NCBI GenBank assembly: GCA_036872755.1
Contig: JAVHNS010000002.1
Location: 62,001-126,000 of the forward strand
Length of the DNA: 64,000 nucleotides
Direction: 5' to 3'
Source of the DNA: Orbilia blumenaviensis
Taxonomy: Eukaryota; Ascomycota; Orbiliomycetes; Orbiliales; Orbiliaceae
Part shown: piece after piece, positions 1 through 11,866 of the stretch
How positions within the stretch are numbered: position 1 is the stretch's first letter
How the letters are laid out: the number at the start of each line of letters is the position of its first letter
Notes under the pieces: generated by a model
Told to the model about the DNA's origin: nothing
The model's input: only the letters and a program-made list of their open reading frames with translations
Databases searched by the model: none
Made by a program: the position numbers and the translations under genes

Positions 1-307
1 AGAAAAAAAAAATACATACCGTAACCAGCGTTAGGCAGGAGAAGGAAACATCTTCGTCAATTCCCGCGCAGACTGTCCCTGAATGTTAGGCACCTCGTAG
101 GATATAGAAGTGGGACTGTAAGAATTCGGAGGGTACCTGTATCGAGGAAGAGGTGACAGAGAGGGGGGTCCAGCGAAGAGGAACAGCTCCCCAGACAGTC
201 CACCATTGCACCAGATACCAGGAAATCACGAATATTTTCAACACCTTAGCATGTTAGTGTTTTTCTTCTTCTTTCCTTTAGGCTTCAAAGGCTTTTCAAA
301 AGCCAAT
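1..307. other. downstream flank of first gene, unresolved
   Basis: Several minus-strand frames are open here. They follow a plausible acceptor (CTAAC branch, then CTAAG at about 263), and a GTATGT donor-like site lies at about 15-20. This could be further exons of the gene at 308-1311 or of a neighbour beyond the window edge. I cannot choose a frame with confidence. Confidence 0.3.
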
Positions 308-1311
308 TTATTTTGCAATCCAGCTGAGGTGGTCATAAACCTGATTACCTAAGTCACGGGGGTCGGATCCAAGGAAGGGTCTTATACAGGTGCTGGCACG
401 GATCGATGCGCATAGCTCCTCCAACAGGATCTGGGGTACCGTGGGGGTGTCGCCGAAGAAGGACCAGCTTGGAAGCTGATCAGCTTTCCCTGTCGGTTTC
501 TTCAGCATGCCCAGGATAGCTGGGACCCCTTCTTGGGTTTCTAGGTAAGTGTTTAGGGCGGCGCTTGCGGACTTAGTTGGGATCTGTTTCGATGTCTCGC
601 TCTGTTCGAAGAGCTTTTGAGCGCGGCTGATTTCATTGTCTCTGGCTTTGTTTTTGGCGAGCTTTGCATGGATGTCGGCCATGGTGAGCTTGGGTGCTGG
701 CGGCCGAAGGGCAGCAGAGGCGGTAGAGATGAGGGCCGAGGATTGCTTCGGCTTGAGGAAGGCGAGGATGTCATCTTCGCTGTCATCTTCGGCTGGCGAT
801 TCTAGGGGAGAGAGAGAGGACAGGGATGACGAAGATGAAGATGGCTGATGGGGGGTGATTGAGGGGAGTTTTCGTTTGGGTGGTGGTGGGGGGCGGCGGC
901 GGCGGCGTGTCGACATGATTTGAGAGTGGGTTTGAAGCTGGAGCTTGAAGGCAGCACGTCTTGCTTTGTGGCGGAGAAGGTCGGCTTCGTAGCTGTAGTC
1001 GTCGTCGTCGTCGTCTCCCTGGGAGTCCTGGACGATGGAAGGCCTGGAGGGCGTGGCCTAGATCGATTGAGTTAGTAGGAAGTAAGCAAGTATTAACAGT
1101 TACGAATGGTTGATGATGAGGGGTGGAGGAGTACCTAGTTAAGTACTTGCGTACCTGAGAAAGCCTGGGCAGATGCTTGAGCAGGTAGATAGGTAGGAAG
1201 GAAGGAAAGTGGGAAGGTAGGTAGGTAGGTAGGTAGGTAGGTAGGTAGGTAGGTAGAGAGGGGAGGGGTCTGGATGTTTTTAGCATATATGCACAAAGGG
1301 TCACGTACCAT
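308..1311 (-). CDS. unrecognised acidic/basic low-complexity protein, about 250 aa
   Basis: I do not recognise this protein. The long open frame holds an ATG at 916, but it stays open upstream to a CTAG acceptor at 1058. Its first codons there read A-T-P-S-R-P, and an ATG followed at once by GTACGT lies at 1311-1309. The proposed exons are 1311-1309 and 1057-308, with a TACTAAC branch site just before the acceptor. The N-terminus has a six-aspartate run, then a charged helix-like stretch, then a patch of arginines and prolines, then a serine run. The C-terminal 120 residues look globular (contains FFGDTP and SDPRDLG) and end WIAK. The 3' end is uncertain: a good donor-like GTATGT lies at the window edge (about 15-20), and other frames are open between 1 and 270. 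The D6 and R5 tracts come from GTC- and CGG-type repeats. Confidence 0.45.
1215..1256. repeat. (GGTA)n microsatellite
   Basis: About ten tandem GGTA units lie inside the proposed first intron of the leftmost gene. On the minus strand they read CTAC/TACC and create false poly-Tyr-Leu-Pro frames. Confidence 0.9.
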
Positions 1312-1322
1312 TGTTGATGTTG

Positions 1323-1361
1323 ATGTTTGATGTTTGGTGTTTGGTGTTTGGTGTTTGGTGT
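1323..1361. repeat. GTTTGGT-type short tandem repeat
   Basis: Near-perfect 7-nt units built on TGTTTGG lie directly upstream (minus orientation) of the proposed ATG at 1311. Confidence 0.8.
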
Positions 1362-1837
1362 TGATGTTGCTATTGACGTTGATGGTGTTGCTTAACGGGC
1401 TGTTCTTTGTTGTAGGTACATGTGTGCCGTTCTTTGTCTGGGTGTTAGGTATAGGAGGTACCTAGGTAGTAGCTTCTGGTCCTTTGATTCGCTCGTTTCG
1501 CATGCATGTGTAGGTACCTAATGTGCCTAGGTAACAGTGGTGGGGGGAGCTGCTCGTTGACTTATGTAAGCGAGTACAAGTATGGCTGCGGATTACTGAC
1601 TACCGAATCGGGGTGGATGGGTACGCAAGCGGTTGCTTGGGGATGGCTATCTGCGTTACTCAAGTTAGTCTATGTACGTAAGTAGGTACCTCTAGTCCGG
1701 GTAGTAAAGGGCAATTAATAATTGGATATCGAGGCTGTGCCATTTTTGTATGATGATATGATATGATGATGTGTTGCAGCGTGGCAGAGCAAACAGATAT
1801 TAATTTGATATTTACCTAGCAGTAGTAGGTACCTACC

Positions 1838-1838
<1 letters not shown>

Positions 1839-1870
<32 letters not shown>

Positions 1871-1914
1871 CAGTAGTAGTAGTAGCAGTAGTAGTAGTAG
1901 TAGTAGTAGTAGTA
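1839..1914. repeat. (AGT)n microsatellite
   Basis: About 25 AGT triplets with a few AGC interruptions. The minus-strand reading frame gives a meaningless poly-leucine peptide. Confidence 0.9.
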
Positions 1915-3585
1915 ATATCAAAAATACTACCTAACACTACTGTGTACTACTAGGGTAAGCACATATCTAGACCTCGATCGCTTGGTATACTTCTTAGGTA
2001 GCAACCAAGGCAAAGATGGGATGGTAGGAACAAGGATCAGTCAGCAAAACTGGGGGGGGGAAACAAGGTAGGTGCTACATAACCGGCACAGCTCAACTCT
2101 TGTTGGTTCCGGCGGCGGATGCTGCGGATGCCACCTGGTCCGGCTTTTCTTACGCACCAAGTAAGAAGTAGGTGATGTGCATCAGGTACCTGTGCTACTG
2201 CCAATACTCAAGTGCTGACTTCGGTACCTAGGTAGGTAACAGGCAGGTAATCCTAGGTAGGTACCTAAGTACCTAGGTTAGGTACTTGCTGGCCAGTTAC
2301 AGCAGTGGGAGAGAGAGAAGGAAATGGGGCCAGGATGGGGCTGCTGGTTTGAGGGGTCTTGGGGGGGTCGCTCTTGGGACCCTCTTGGGTCAAACCTGGG
2401 CCATCTTAGGTCGAACTGGGCGGCACCAAACGGGAGCTGCACGCTGTTCGCAGGCACTCAGACGCGACTGAACCTTTTTTTATTATTTATTTTATTTTGG
2501 AATCTGTTCCGTCGGACCCGCCCCCATCCGAGAGACCATCATCCTGTGCTCTATTTCTATTACCCGCCTCCCTCCGACCTACCCAGGAACTACAAGACCT
2601 ACCTACCTACCTACTGCCCACTCCATCCATACGCATACAACCAGCACCGGACAGGCTGCGGCCCCGGTTCCAAAAAGTAAGTTTCCGACCCGCAAAGCCC
2701 CCCCTTTCTCCCTTCTTCTCGCCCACAACAGACCAACCAAACCAAACCAACTGCACCTCCCCAAAAGGCAGGCGAGGCAGGCGAGGCAAGGCATATTCCA
2801 ATTAATAGCATCCATTCCTCTCTTCTCTCACTCGCTCTCTCCTGCTCCCTCTCCCCCCCCCCCCCATCATCGTTTTCATCATCGTCGTCGTCTATAACCA
2901 CTATCACTAAGTTACCTTCCTGTCCCTCTCTCCCTCCCTCCATCTCCCCCTCTCCGTCGTAATCATCCTGCCCTATCAGTTGGGAGTTTTACTTTATTTT
3001 ATTTTTTGGTTTTTTTTATGTAACTTTTTTATACATATTTTTTTATTTTCTATCTTTTTTTATATTGTGATCATCTCATGTTTCTCCCGACAGAGCCGCC
3101 TCTTCCATCGCTGTCGCCCATTTCCACCTACATCGCCATTCTTACCAATTCGCTCAACGACGACGACTACTACTACTACTACGACGACTAGGTACTCGCT
3201 GTTCAATTCAAATCAGCAGTAAACGATTTTGAAGAATATAAGACACCGCCAGCAACGGAAGGAAGGGGAAAGAAACTAAAACCACAGAAAAATAAACTGG
3301 AAGACTTGTGATTTATTTTTTATTCTTATTATTCTATATTCTATTCTACTGTCCCAGTCTCGTTGTTCTCTGTCTGTCTGTCTGTGGAAAACCACCTCGA
3401 GCGACATTTGCTTTGGGCCCGATCGGTTCAATAATAACAACACGGATCACGACCTATTAATAACCACTTCCATCTACCTAAGTACCGACTCAGTACTTCT
3501 TGCTTAAGGGTCTACTTAAGTACTTGCTTACTTGCTCACTTACTTGCTGCTGCTGCTGCTGCTCCTGCTGCTCGTTCCCGTCCGG

Positions 3586-3586
<1 letters not shown>

Positions 3587-3620
<34 letters not shown>
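3587..3620 (+). repeat. 34-base T tract in flippase leader
   Basis: An uninterrupted run of 34 T follows a CTG-triplet run, about 520 bases before the flippase ATG. On the plus strand it would be a U tract if transcribed in the 5' UTR. Alternatively it is a poly(dA:dT) nucleosome-excluding promoter element. Confidence 0.85.
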
Positions 3621-4136
3621 CCCCTTCTTCCCAACCTTTATGCGCTGCGCTCGCTCGCCTCTACCGCTGACACCGACATCGACTGAGTAACGACCCACGA
3701 CCGTCATCACTACCACTGCCGCTCTGACTACTACTACTCATACTCATACTCCTACCACTGCTACGACTAGCTACTGTCACTGTCATTGTTACTGTTACTG
3801 CGACTACGCCGATACCAACAGCACCAGGTCATCTCACTTTCCCCCCCGGATTGCTAGGTAATAACAACAACAACAACACCCAACAACAAAGTCCCCTTGA
3901 CATCTCCGTCGCCATCCTGTCGACATCTGTCTAATCAAGCAACATCCCCCAGCCAAATCAAGTCAAGTCAAGAATAAAGGACCCAACCACCCTCCTCATA
4001 CTCCTCCTCCCTTTCCCCCTTCTCATACCAATTATTCATACCAATACGCCCTTCTGCTACCTTTTCTTTCCTTTCCTCTCTTCTCCTGGTACTATATATC
4101 TAGCCCGGGCGCATACATACCCGGACTAGTCTCCGG

Positions 4137-7100
4137 ATGGCTTCTCAGATGCCTGATGAGTCGGAAGGGAAGAAACGAAGATCATTCTGGGGCCGAAAGG
4201 AAGAAAAGCACCGAAGCGACGGGAACGGGAACGGCGGCGAGCCTGTCAAGATGCCCGGCCCGTCTTCTGACAGCGACGAGGGAGATGAAGCCAAACTGTT
4301 AGGTCGCCATGTCTACGTCAATTTGCCGCTCCCTCCCGAAGAGCAGGATGAAGACGGAAAACCTATTGCCCAATACGCTAGGAACAAAATCCGAACTGCT
4401 AAATATACCCCCCTCTCTTTCATCCCCAAGAATCTCTGGCTGCAGTTTCACAACGTCGCCAATATATATTTCCTCTTCATTACTATTCTCCAGGTAAGCC
4501 AACATCTCCCATCTATATTTCTCACCTATACTCCCCACCTTGCCTCCCTTTCTATCGACACTCGTGCTTACATTCTGCGCACTTTCTAGATCTTCGCAAT
4601 CTTTGGGGCTTCTAACCCCGAACTTGGCTGTATCCCGCTCGTCGCAATTCTTCTGATTACCGGTATCAAGGATGCCATCGAAGACTACCGAAGAACCGTC
4701 CTGGATCTCGAACTGAACAACACACCTGTCCACATCCTCCTCGGCGTAACCAATGTCAACGTCACCGATGATCAAGTCTCCCTATGGAGGAGAATAAAAA
4801 AGGCGACCACCCGCGGCCTTCATTACACTTTTCGTTTTCTCAAATCTCTCAAGAACAAGGGCAAGTCCGAACAGGGTATGGGCGGTGATCCCAAACCCGG
4901 CCAATTGCAAAGGCAGCAAACCAGAGCTTCTATCTACACTATCGCCGACGACGTTGAAGCCATACAAATGACCCCGGTACCATCCCCAGCACCCACAAGC
5001 AATCGCTTTTCCTTCACTCCTGGTGTAAATGAAAGATCAGCTACAATCCCACCGCAGAACAAAAACCCGACAAATGGTAAATTCTACGGGTCGGTAGTAG
5101 ACCCGCATTACGACCCCCAAAACGAGTCACCTGCTAAGTTCAAGAGGGACAACTGGAAAAACGTTCGTGTGGGTGACTGGGTTCGAATCTACAATAATGA
5201 AGAAGTACCTGCCGACGTAGTCATTATGGCTACATCTGACGGTGATGGTTCCTGTTATGTGGAAACCAAGAATCTTGACGGCGAAACAAACTTGAAAGTT
5301 CGACATGCATTGCATTGCGGCGCTTCGATAAAACATGCCAGGGACTGCGAGAAGGCAAGATTCACAATCGAGAGCGAGGCCCCACACGCGAACCTTTATG
5401 CATATACGGGCCTCATCAGGTGGGACCAAGTCGACGCCACTGACAGGACAAGACCGACAATACCGATGACTGAACCGATCTCTGTCAATAACCTACTTCT
5501 CCGTGGCTGCTCCCTTAGGAATACAGACTGGGCAGTTGGTGTTGTTCTATTTACCGGTGGTGAAACTAAGATCATGATGAACGCTGGAGTCACACCTACA
5601 AAGCGAAGCCGGATCCAAAGAGAACTAAACATCAACGTACGAAACCCCCACCCCTCCCCCCCCTTTTTTTTCCCTTTTTTTCTTCTTCTTTTCTTTCTGT
5701 TTCTTTCTCTTATTTTTTTTTGTTCGTTTTCGTTTCTAACAATCGATTTTTAGGTCCTTCTCAACTTTATAATTCTGTTTATCCTGTGCTTGCTCTCTGG
5801 AATTGTCCAGGGCGTCTTCTCTGGGAAAAAGGATGCCTCTCAAAGCTTTTTTGAGTTCGGATCTATCGGTGGATCTCCCGGCGTTGACGGGCTCATCACC
5901 TTCTGGGTCACCGTCATTTTGTTCCAGACACTCGTCCCGGTCTCCTTGTACATCAGTCTTGAAATCATCAAGACTGCCCAGGCATTCTTCATCTTCAGCG
6001 ATATCCTGATGTATTACGAACCGCTAGACTACCCTTGTACTCCGAAATCCTGGAACATATCAGATGATGTCGGTCAGATAGAGTATATCTTCTCTGACAA
6101 GACGGGAACTCTAACACAAAACGTCATGGAATTCAAGAAATGCACTATAAACGGACGGCCCTACGGCGAAGCCTACACTGAGGCGTTTGCCGGGATTCAA
6201 AAACGCCAGGGGATCAACGTTGATATCGAGGGTCCAAAGGTTAAAGCACAAATTGTGGAGGACAAGCGTGAAATGATCAAGGCGCTGAGAGAGATCGATG
6301 ATAATATATATCTTGACGATGAAAAGGTCACATTTGTCTCGCCCGATTTTGTCAGAGATCTTACAGGCTCATCTGGGGATGCCCAGGCAGCTGCATGTCA
6401 CCACTTTATGCTTGCACTAGCCCTTTGTCACAGCGTCCTCCCAGATCACGTATCCGATGACCCGCCCAGAATTGAGTTTAAAGCCCAATCCCCCGACGAG
6501 GCTGCACTGGTGGCCACCGCAAGGGACATGGGTTTCAGTCTTGTGGAGCGCACGCAATCCGGTGTTCGCCTAAATATCCATGGGAAGCAAGTCGGCTATC
6601 AGGTGCTCAACACCCTCGAATTCAACTCGGCCCGTAAGAGGATGAGCGCAATCATTCGGATGCCCGACGATAAGATCATTCTGTTCTGCAAAGGTGCAGA
6701 CAGTATCATCTATTCCAGGTTGACACCAGATCAACAACAAGATTTGAGAAAACAAACCGCTGAACACCTGGAGATATTCGCCAGGGAAGGTCTCCGAACT
6801 CTCTGTATAGCTCAACGCGTTCTTTCCGAGGAAGAGTACCGTGAGTGGATGCAGCTTTATGATATAGCTGCCTCCGCTACTGTTGGGAGAGATGAAAAGG
6901 TAGAGGAAGTTTCCGAGATGATTGAGCAAAACCTCACTTTGATTGGTGGGACCGCCATTGAGGATCGTCTCCAAGATGGTGTCCCCGATTCAATCGCACT
7001 GCTGGCTGAAGCCGGCATTAAGCTGTGGGTTTTAACCGGTGATAAGGTCGAAACTGCCATCAATATTGGGTTTTCATGCAATCTTCTTAATAACGAAATG

Positions 7101-8996
7101 GACTTGATAATCCTCCAGTCAGAGGATACCATAGAGGCCGCACACGAAATGGTCCTGAGGAATTTGAGGGAGCATTTTGACATGCAGGGTGGAGCGGAGG
7201 AACTGGCTGTCGCTAAGAAGAACCATGACCCCCCTCCTGCAACTCACGCAGTTGTAATCGATGGTGATACCCTCAGACTCGTTCTTGATGACGCCGTCAA
7301 GAACGACTTTTTGCTTCTTTGTAAACAATGCAGAGCCGTACTTTGTTGTAGAGTGAGTCCAAGTCAAAAGGCCGCGGTCGTGCGTATGGTGAAAGTGGGA
7401 CTTGACGTCATGACGCTCGCCATTGGTGATGGTAAAATTCCTTTACTGTTGTATTTTTGAGACTTACTGTTTGCGCTAACACTGATACTGTAGGTGCGAA
7501 CGATGTTGCCATGATCCAGGAAGCAGATGTCGGCGTGGGTATCGCTGGAGAGGAGGGTCGACAAGCAGCAATGTCCTCGGATTACGCAATCGGACAGTTC
7601 CGTTTCCTTTGCAGATTGGTCTTGGTCCACGGTCGTTGGTCCTACCGCCGCCTCGCAGAAATGATCGCAAATTTCTTCTACAAGGTATGCATTTCACTCT
7701 TTGATCAGAGTTACTAATAGGGCCTTCGCCTGCGCTATTCGAATAGCTCTAACTCCTCTTTTTAATGCCTCAGAACATCGTCTGGACATTTGTACTGTTT
7801 TGGTACCAGATATACTGCAGCTTTGATGGATCATATCTCTTCGACTACACGTAAGCCCCTGCATAAGCCCAATCGTACAATAAGCCCTGAAATTAACCAT
7901 GGTCAATAGATACGTCTTGCTCTATAACTTGGCATTTACCTCTCTCCCGGTTATAATTATGGGGATAATCGACCAAGATGTCGATGACAAGGTTTCACTG
8001 GCTGTACCCCAACTCTACCAACGTGGTATACTTAGACTCGAATGGACGCAGACAAAATTCTGGTATGTTATCGCACATTCTCCTTTCTCCAATTTAATAT
8101 GCTGCTGACACGTACCAAAACCTACAAGGATATACATGTTTGATGGCATTTATCAATCCGTCATAACATTCTACATGACTTACCTTCTCTTCGCTGGCGG
8201 CGGTTTCACCTCGTCCAACGGCCGGATGCTCAACAACCGCGAACAGATGGGTGTATACGCTGCCAGCGCGTGTATCGTCGTCGTAAACGTTTACGTGCTC
8301 ATGAATCAGTACCGATGGGACTACTTGTTTTTGGGTATCGTCTCTTTCAGTATCCTTTTGATTTGGTTTTGGACTGGTGTTTATTCCCAGTTTATGGATT
8401 CAGTCAACTTTTACAAATCCGCAGAACAAGTCTATGGGGCATTGAGTTTTTGGGTGAATTTGCTTATCACGGTGGTAGTCTGCCTGCTGCCCCGCTTTGC
8501 TTGCAAAGTGGTTCAAAAGTTATATTTCCCCTATGATATCGACATTATACGGGAACAGGTTCGACAAGGCAAATTTCGATATCTTTACGAAGATGAAGGT
8601 ACGATGGCACTACCACGAAGTTCTGTGAATTCTGGCTTTTCCAACCTTCCCAAATCACGTCCGTCTAATCCATTTGCGAGCGAAGAAGATGACGAACGGC
8701 CAATATACCCCCCGAGTATTGCACCCACAGCAACTACGGTCGGGAAACGAGAAAGCCATCAAGGTAGCGATGGAGCCGAAAGTGATATATTTTCACTCCC
8801 CGCTCATAGGTTCTCCGTGGACGAACGACCCCGCAATAGCTTCGATCGGATTCGGGCGTCGATGGATCGCACGCGTCCAAGCTTTGAGGCCAGTAATGAC
8901 TTTACCTCGGCAGCCATGCTCGCGAGAGTTGAATCTCGAAACTCAATCGCGTTTGCAAGAAGGAGGAGTCAGTTGGCCACAGAGTATTTTGCCTAA
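4137..8996 (+). CDS. DNF1: P4-ATPase phospholipid flippase, Dnf1/Dnf2 type, 1456 aa
   Basis: Exons are 4137-4493, 4590-5636, 5754-7431, 7494-7684, 7774-7850, 7910-8062 and 8129-8996. All junctions keep frame. The protein flips phospholipids to the cytosolic leaflet, by family at the plasma membrane and in endosomal/trans-Golgi membranes. Family marks are [12 protein letters not shown] in the first membrane segment, [11 protein letters not shown] in the actuator domain, PVSLYISLE in TM4, and the phosphorylation site DKTGTLTQN (Asp about 583). FCKGAD in the nucleotide domain and [11 protein letters not shown] in the hinge are also present; an intron splits GDG|AND. The TM4-P-loop linker and the [14 protein letters not shown] stretch are closest to Dnf1/Dnf2 rather than Drs2 or Neo1. 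The C-terminal 160 residues are a serine/arginine-rich cytosolic tail with RxS-type sites. The start is the first ATG, followed by a short charged N-terminus. Confidence 0.95.
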
Positions 8997-9739
8997 TTTA
9001 TCTGGCGGTACGATATTTTTTGAGGGTAAGCTTTCGCGTTTACTTACCCTCCTTTATCTTCAATGTATATAAAAAGCAACGTGTTTATAATACCCTTTTT
9101 CGATACCACTACGACCAGCTTGCTATTGTTGCTTATGTGTCCTTGCTTTTATGTGGCGCACGGGTGTTAGGTTGTGTATTTTATGCTACTGCTTAATCTC
9201 TATTCCCAGTTCTAGTGTGTTCTTTTTATAGATCAGAAAGAATCTTGTACAATTAACTCTGTTACGGGAGGAATGTTAAGCCGAGGTGATCATACTTCTC
9301 AACCTATAACGCAAGTCGGCATTGAAGTTGCTGCTTGATGTGTGAATCGTATGGATATATCATCATTATTGATTTTAACATTACAAGCTAACCTGCATGG
9401 TAAAATTCAGGCTTGTATACATATTCGCCATATATATGTACGTGTAATATGTAGGTAGAGTTAGTTTCGTAGTAGTAGGGTCCAGGTGTATGTTCATAAG
9501 CCCCAGGTTTACAATAGTCTGTGTGTCTATATACATTTTCGAGGCACTCTTTTCGAATCCATGTGTCCACTATCAAAGAGGAGATGTATCTATGCAGATG
9601 AGCCGTGATTGCCATATCCGAAGGCATAACCAGCGCGCGCCTCGGTAGGTGCCATATTAAAATCATTGTATGTGCCCCTTCAAAGATGGGAAAGAAATAT
9701 TATGAGTAGGGTGCTTCATGGACGAGTGTGGGTATCTGA
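8997..9739. other. spacer between convergent flippase and MRS2 genes
   Basis: About 740 bases, AT-rich, holding the 3' ends of two convergent genes. No supported coding frame was found. Stretches of TATATG and GTAGGTAG-like sequence occur at 9420-9470. Confidence 0.6.
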
Positions 9740-11373
9740 TCAATATCGACTGGGCCGGTCATCTGTGGTGGGCGTGCTTCTTGGTTCCGAAACACTCCTC
9801 CATTTCCTCCCAGGTGCCACTCCAACATTACCTTCACCCCACATAGTTAATCTCTGGGTCCGGCGTAGTCGATGCAAGCCATAGCCAAATATAACTGCGC
9901 TAAGTACCACGACTAACCCACTGACACCAAAGAAGGCGAGGTCCGATTCCTCGATAAAGTTTTTCAGATTCATGCCGTACAAAGCAGCCAAAGCGGCCCC
10001 ACATCCAGTACTTAGAGTGCCTATGGAAAACTAAAGGTATGCGAATTAGCGACCTGCAAGCCAGAAGCTATAGGAAAAGATGCGGAGTTACCTTTAGATC
10101 AAGCAACATAAGCGAGTTCCGATTAGCGTCGAGGATTATATTAACACTGGGAGTTTGGTTAGTAGAGTGCTTCTTCGGCATCATATATTCGGGACTTGAT
10201 TTGCATACATATCCTCGGTGTTTTTAATATTAGCAACGAGATTTCCTGATACTTGGACGATTTCGTCCGCCATTTTGTAGTATGACTCCAAAAGCAATTC
10301 GATTTCCGAATGTTCTTCTGCAGGACGCTCTGTTCCTTGTAGTTTCTCTGTCAAATACATTCCAGCAAGGTCCTCATCTGCTTCTAAAACTTCTTCAATC
10401 GCTCCACATATCAACTGAGCCTTTTGTTCAAATGTAGAGAGCTTTTTTGAATAAATAAGCAAGAATCTGAGCTTGTCTCGGTCTATATTTTCTTCAAGTT
10501 CTTCAAGTAGCCGTCCAACATTTTCCTGGAGGATCTTCAATTCGGCTTCCAGGGCCCCCATTACAGATATCAAAATCGCTTCAAGGGCTCGCATCTCATA
10601 GGGAAGGCCGCCCATCTGTTTCGAGGACCGCGAGGATAGCTTTCCCTGTAAGTCGTACAGGAAAACGCTCTGCGTATATGTGTCGGTAGAGCCGTAAACA
10701 TCGAATAAGAGGACTGCATTTGCCTTTATAAGGGCCCGGATATGGAGAAGGTTTACTAGTATGGAATTTCTTCGTACTAGAATATGTGGTACAATAACTT
10801 TCGATTCCAGTTTGCGCAGGTCGCGGGGAAGAAGACCATGCTTAGTGCAAAGCTCGGTCTTTTTAAAGTCCCTAGAAGTAGAAACAACATTTCCTGGAAC
10901 AACAAGCTAAGTTAGCATCAACCTAGATTGCAGTCTCAAGGAAGGACCCTCGATCGTATACACACTCGGGGTATAAGGACATCTTTCTGCCGACCTTCAG
11001 AGTCAAACTCCGTGCACCGTAAAATCATATCTCCGTGGGTCTGCAAAGTAAAACTCCTATCCAAAATGCTTTTTTCTTTAGGGGAAAGTGGTTTGAGAGG
11101 GGTTGTCGCTATCCTTCTAATTGCCCTTATCACCGGGATTGTGGAGACATTGACCGGCCCACCCCGTAGACAGCCAGTTGTGGTGGTGGTGATGCTGCAT
11201 TTGACATATTTCGCTGCCAATGCCCTTGGGTTTGCAGCGTTCGAATTCGACGCAACATGGAAGTGCCGGAATCCAAGTAGTGAAATGCGTGAGGCTGGTT
11301 TCTGGAGTCGCCGTGGGGTGGAGGTTAAGAGCAAATCGTATATTGATGACAAAGGCAGCCTCGACATCGGCAT
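9740..11373 (-). CDS. MRS2: mitochondrial inner-membrane magnesium channel Mrs2, 469 aa
   Basis: CorA/Mrs2/Alr1 family magnesium channel. Exons on the minus strand are 11373-10995, 10893-10209, 10146-10092 and 10030-9740. Residues 1-90 are basic, with RRL, RRIA and serine/threonine, as expected for a mitochondrial presequence. The matrix domain follows (LRCTEF, DFKKTELCTKHGLLPRDLRKL), then long coiled-coil helices (ALEAELKILQENV). The diagnostic YGMN pore motif sits at 391-394, after the first membrane helix, with an acidic loop NFIEES and a second membrane helix (FFGVSGLVVVLSAVIFGYG). Length matches yeast Mrs2. The start is the ATG at 11373, with an in-frame TAG 13 codons upstream. Intron 1 has an unusual donor, GTCGGC. 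It was chosen because it restores the conserved frame and the other GT sites give stops. The gene is divergent from ATP7. Confidence 0.93.
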
Positions 11374-11866
11374 GGCGCCTATGGTAGGTTGTTCGCAGGT
11401 AGGCTACAGGCCCAAAACCGGATCGAGAGGTGCAGGAGGAGGCACGGTTACCGCGACTGGGGCTTCATGGCGGTGGGGAAAGAAGAGAAGGCGCACTCTT
11501 CCGGCTTTTGTGCGTCGAGATATGATGTCGACGGGAGGGAGGAATAGGAAAGAAGGAGGGAAGGAAGCAATGGAAGAAATAATCGGGTCTTCCGGTTTCT
11601 CTTGATGGCAACCAGGCAATTTTAATTAGTCACAGGCATCGGAATTATTTCTGTCGACGAAAATTTCCCCATCAGGGAATTAATTCCAGATCAGGGAATA
11701 AAATGACGCCCGCCGCCGAACCGAATTTCTCTTTGTCTCTGCTTCCGACATCCTCGCTCACAACCGGCCACTCCCGCACCGCAGACCAGACGTCAACCCC
11801 TCCATTGATATCTCCTGACGCTCACCTACCCCCCCTCCTGCCCGACTTCTGACTTACAATCGCAAA
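11374..11866. promoter_or_regulatory. shared 5' region of MRS2 (-) and ATP7 (+)
   Basis: A 493-base divergent intergenic region between two genes for mitochondrial inner-membrane proteins. It includes purine-rich plus-strand stretches (GGGAGGGAGG-like, 11530-11570) and an inverted TTCCCTGAT/ATCAGGGAA motif at about 11670-11700. The frames across it are antisense extensions of MRS2 or low-complexity. Confidence 0.5.

Larger units (their letters stand above)
1312..4136. other. intergenic region and flippase leader, repeat-rich
   Basis: No gene is supported in this 2.8 kb. From 1440 to 2290 it carries many copies of GGTACCTA/CCTAGGTA-type palindromes and an (AGT)n tract. From about 2460 to 4136 it becomes pyrimidine-rich on the plus strand. 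That part carries T tracts, CTACTACTA runs, a 34-base T run and repeated TGT/CTG triplets, typical of a long promoter plus 5' UTR in front of the flippase ATG at 4137. The short open frames here are low complexity or repeat translations. Confidence 0.6.

Noticed and set aside
1715..1921. Minus-strand frame with a poly-leucine start
   Set aside because: It is the translation of the (AGT)n microsatellite plus AT-rich flank, with no gene features.
5160..5200. GGTTCGAATC, a tRNA B-box-like sequence
   Set aside because: It lies inside the flippase coding exon, and no A box or cloverleaf can be drawn.
10928..11605. 225-codon plus-strand frame
   Set aside because: It is antisense to the first exon and promoter of MRS2, whose conserved protein reads on the other strand.
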